Assembly (NCBI GenBank): GCA_963734635.1
Contig: CAVTIA010000010.1
Location: forward strand, 248,001 to 312,000
DNA from: DATCJA01 sp963734635
GTDB taxonomy: Bacteria > Acidobacteriota > Vicinamibacteria > Vicinamibacterales > UBA2999
Length of the DNA stretch: 64,000 bases
Direction of reading: 5' to 3'
The notes under the pieces were generated by a model that did not search any database, was not told the origin of the DNA, and saw only the letters and a list, made by a program, of their open reading frames with translations. The stretch's first letter is position 1. Each line of letters opens with the position of its first letter. Shown piece after piece: positions 61,636-64,000 of this stretch. The position numbers and the translations under genes were made by a program.

Positions 61636-62397
61636 ATGACCAACGCCGAGCTGCAGGAACTGCTCCACCTCGTCCGTCACGGCGACCTCGATCCATCGAG
61701 TGCCGCATCGAAAATTCTCACGGCGATGCGCGCCGCGCCATTCGAGGATCTCGGGTTCGCACGCGTCGATACACATCGCCACCTGCGGCAGGGATTCCCC
61801 GAAGTCGTTCTCGGTCTGGGGAAGACACCTGCACAAGTGGCCGCGATCGCCAGCAAGATCGTCGAGCGCGGACAACCACTCCTCGTCACGCGCGCGGAGC
61901 CAGAGGTCTACGATGCGGTCCGAACCGTTGTGCCGGGTGCCGCGTATCATCCCGACGCTCGAGCAATCACACTCGCTCAGGGACGCATCGAGGCCGGACA
62001 GGGGACGATTCTCATCGTGTGCGCAGGAACATCCGATCTGGCGGTCGCGGAAGAGGCGGCCGTGACCGCCGCTCTAATGGGTAACCGGATTGAACGCGTG
62101 TACGACGTGGGCGTCGCAGGCCTACATCGACTTCTCGCCGAGCACGACCGCCTGCAGAACGCCCGCGTCCTCGTCGTCGTCGCCGGGATGGAAGGTGCAC
62201 TTCCGAGCGTCGTTGCGGGCCTGGTGAAGGTGCCGGTAATCGCGGTGCCAACGAGCGTAGGCTACGGCGCGAGCTTCGGCGGGGTCGCCGCGCTGCTCGG
62301 CATGCTCAACACCTGTGCGAACGGCGTCGCCGTGGTGAATATCGACAACGGCTTCGGCGCCGCCTGCGTGGCAAGCCTCATCAACCACCTGTCATAG
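61636..62397 (+). CDS. larB: Nickel-pincer cofactor biosynthesis protein LarB
   Basis: LarB carboxylates and hydrolyses nicotinic acid adenine dinucleotide in the first step of the nickel-pincer nucleotide pathway. 253 aa. Segments GFARVDTHRHLRQGFPEVVLG, ILIVCAGTSDLAVAEEAAVTA and VVVAGMEGALPSVVAGLV, then VIAVPTSVGYGASFGGVAAL are the PurE-like core of LarB. No larC or larE lies in the window, so the partner genes must be elsewhere. Confidence 0.92.
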   Translation: MTNAELQELLHLVRHGDLDPSSAASKILTAMRAAPFEDLGFARVDTHRHLRQGFPEVVLGLGKTPAQVAAIASKIVERGQPLLVTRAEPEVYDAVRTVVPGAAYHPDARAITLAQGRIEAGQGTILIVCAGTSDLAVAEEAAVTAALMGNRIERVYDVGVAGLHRLLAEHDRLQNARVLVVVAGMEGALPSVVAGLVKVPVIAVPTSVGYGASFGGVAALLGMLNTCANGVAVVNIDNGFGAACVASLINHLS

Positions 62398-62409
62398 CCG
62401 TCTTCGTCG

Positions 62410-64000
62410 TCAATACCTGAACAGATACTGCAGCTTCGTGAAGATCGCCCGGTTCGTCCGCATCATCGCAGACGTCGGGTACAACGCTTCATCGATGCTT
62501 CGGCCCTGCCGGTAGTGATCGTCGTAACCCACGAAGAACACGGTGCCGGCATTGACGCGGTAGGTCAGGAGCATGTTGCCGCCGACCGTCTTGTCGAAGG
62601 TGTTGTACTCGATGATGTTGCGGAGGACCAGGCGGTTTGTGAACTGATACGTGGTGCGCGTGCGGAAAATCTTGACGTCGAAGACTTCGGTGTCGGAGCG
62701 CACGTCGACGAAGCGGCTGGTGTTGATGTTGATCTCCGACTGGAGGCGTGACAGCGGCCGCACGTTGATGAGCAGGTTCAATTGCCGATCGGAGCCGAGG
62801 TACGGGTTGTCGACGAATCGGATCTGATCGCCGGTCCACGTCGATCCGTTGATGCTGATGCGCCGACTCGTGTTCACCGTCCAACCGAAGCTGTATCGCG
62901 ACTTCCAGAAGTCGACGTCGCGGTATCGCTCCATGTCGCGGTTCACATTCGTGTAGAAGGAGATGTTCTTGGCAAACTGAAAGCCCAGCCGCCCCTGGAT
63001 GCCTTCGTCCTGCAGGACGCCGTTGAAGTCGTAGTTGCGCTCGTACTGGAGCCGCGGCTCCCAGTTGACGATCCAGCTCTCAGGCCACAAGCGGTACGCG
63101 ACCATGGCCGTCGACTGCTTCTGATCGACGCGGCGGATGAAACCGAGATCGGTGCCGAACTCGGGATCAATCTCGTTGTGCCCCAGATCGTAAACGAGAT
63201 GCCGTCCCTCCCTTCTCAGATTGAAGTCGAGCAACGATCCGGTAGAGCGTACGCCGGCCTCGTTGCGGCGGTCCGCATTCAGCGCCGTGAACCGCGCGCG
63301 GTGGTTGGCACCGACCCGGAACACGCCGTCGACGCCGCCGACGCGGCTGTAGCCGTCGAGTAGCTCGCGATCGGTGACAATCGCGCCGACATACGATTCG
63401 GAATACAGGTCGTATCGCACTCGGCCCATGACGACCTTCGCCCCTTCACCGTACCCGGGTGCGTTCCGATCCAGGAGGTTTCCCGGTGCGTCGTCGTCGG
63501 TCACCATGAAGCCGATGGACGTATTGCGAATCTTCCCCGAGAGCTTGGCGCCGAAGCGCGGGTCAACCAACGTACGCGTGTGCACCGGGTATACCTGACC
63601 CGGCGCTGTCACCTGGTAAATGTCGATGCCCTCGAGGAAGAACGGACGCAGCTCAGGGTAGAAGACCGGAAAACGCTGGTTGACTTCGATCTGGGCACGG
63701 TCCGATTCGATCTGCGAGAAGTCAGGGTTGTAGGTGAAGTCGAAGACCAGGTCCGAGGTGACGCCATACTTGACGTTAATCGCGCCCTCTGAATTCGTGC
63801 CAGGCGGCTCATGCTGATGGTCGGCATGTCCATCGTTTATCAGCACGTCCGCATGAATGGCCGTGAACGTCGGCAGCAGTTCGAGGTTGCGAGTGGTCGA
63901 CAAGCCGGTCATTCCCTCGACCGTCCCCATCTGGCGCAACATGCCCATGATGTTGCGCGAGACTGGCGCCCATACCACGCTCTCGTTCTTACTTTCAATC
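62410..64000 (-). CDS. DUF5916 domain-containing protein, C-terminal part (5' truncated by window edge)
   Basis: The frame is open to the right edge; about 530 residues are visible. Blocks NVKYGVTSDLVFDFTYNPDF and SQIESDRAQIEVNQRFPVFY, then ELRPFFLEGIDIYQ and SLAK-type barrel strands (FNLRREGRHLVYDL, VNTSRRISINGSTW) are those of DUF5916. The C-terminal half looks like an outer-membrane barrel ending in LQYLFRY, with a terminal aromatic residue. Relatives carry an N-terminal carbohydrate-binding (CBM9-like) domain, here outside the window. Function unknown. Confidence 0.82.
   Translation of the reverse strand, partial: IESKNESVVWAPVSRNIMGMLRQMGTVEGMTGLSTTRNLELLPTFTAIHADVLINDGHADHQHEPPGTNSEGAINVKYGVTSDLVFDFTYNPDFSQIESDRAQIEVNQRFPVFYPELRPFFLEGIDIYQVTAPGQVYPVHTRTLVDPRFGAKLSGKIRNTSIGFMVTDDDAPGNLLDRNAPGYGEGAKVVMGRVRYDLYSESYVGAIVTDRELLDGYSRVGGVDGVFRVGANHRARFTALNADRRNEAGVRSTGSLLDFNLRREGRHLVYDLGHNEIDPEFGTDLGFIRRVDQKQSTAMVAYRLWPESWIVNWEPRLQYERNYDFNGVLQDEGIQGRLGFQFAKNISFYTNVNRDMERYRDVDFWKSRYSFGWTVNTSRRISINGSTWTGDQIRFVDNPYLGSDRQLNLLINVRPLSRLQSEININTSRFVDVRSDTEVFDVKIFRTRTTYQFTNRLVLRNIIEYNTFDKTVGGNMLLTYRVNAGTVFFVGYDDHYRQGRSIDEALYPTSAMMRTNRAIFTKLQYLFRY

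Noticed and set aside
1..64000. tRNA, rRNA or small RNA genes
   Set aside because: No T-loop-type GGTTCGAATCC words in a cloverleaf context or rRNA-like stretches were found by reading; a covariance search would be needed to exclude small RNAs.

Overview
The window is GC-rich, densely coded bacterial chromosome from a Gram-negative, diderm organism: it has an LPS-assembly protein (LptD), a TonB-dependent receptor, several beta-barrel proteins and secreted proteins with clear signal peptides. Acidobacteriota, plausibly class Vicinamibacteria, fits best. This is inferred from the mix of a carboxypeptidase-regulatory TonB receptor with DUF6152 and other secreted proteins, a tetraheme reaction-centre-type cytochrome c, a DUF5916 protein, a plastocyanin-like protein and many dispersed short palindromes. 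No rRNA or tRNA gene, CRISPR array, phage or transposase gene was seen, and no gap without a gene exceeds about 270 bp.

Layout. 1-6.8 kb: end of folC, then lptD and a tightly packed nucleotide-sugar cluster (rmlA, an rmlC-like epimerase, rmlB, an RMD-like reductase) for deoxysugars of surface glycans. 6.8-14.9 kb: tetraheme cytochrome, radical SAM protein, ClpA-type unfoldase, thiC under a TPP riboswitch, and small secreted proteins. 15-25.3 kb: an envelope block with a frameshifted MA-peptidase/beta-propeller/barrel gene, a PA2778-like peptidase-barrel fusion with its PA2779 partner, a small kinase diverging from a methyltransferase, a frameshifted phosphodiesterase and a TPR protein. 25.3-29.4 kb: NfeD and slipin membrane pair, a membrane protein and a MetE-like enzyme. 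29.4-37.5 kb: cupin, M1 aminopeptidase, a cupredoxin/HD-GYP/barrel operon and a HupE/UreJ protein. 37.6-48.6 kb: small ORF, SDR, four-helix-bundle gene inside an inverted repeat pair, rlmI, glyA, a DinG-like helicase, TPR protein, YggS, CstA and a DUF167 protein. 48.6-55.6 kb: TonB receptor operon and two histidine-catabolism-type genes (hutI, cyclodeaminase). 55.7-64 kb: lepB, lepA, citrate synthase, a membrane protein, a GT2 synthase, larB and a partial DUF5916 protein.

The most unusual content is non-coding. At least eight intergenic sites carry degenerate tandem repeats with a 7-nt period but different core sequences; four further tracts have 8-9-nt periods. Several form long inverted pairs between genes or around single genes (lepA, the four-helix-bundle gene), and three sit directly upstream of a -10 promoter element. 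Several genes look leaderless, with a -10 hexamer 6-8 nt before the start codon, and three divergent gene pairs appear to share one overlapping -10 sequence. Five genes carry single frameshifts, which look more like residual sequence indels than real decay. All calls come from reading the sequence; nothing was searched or computed.
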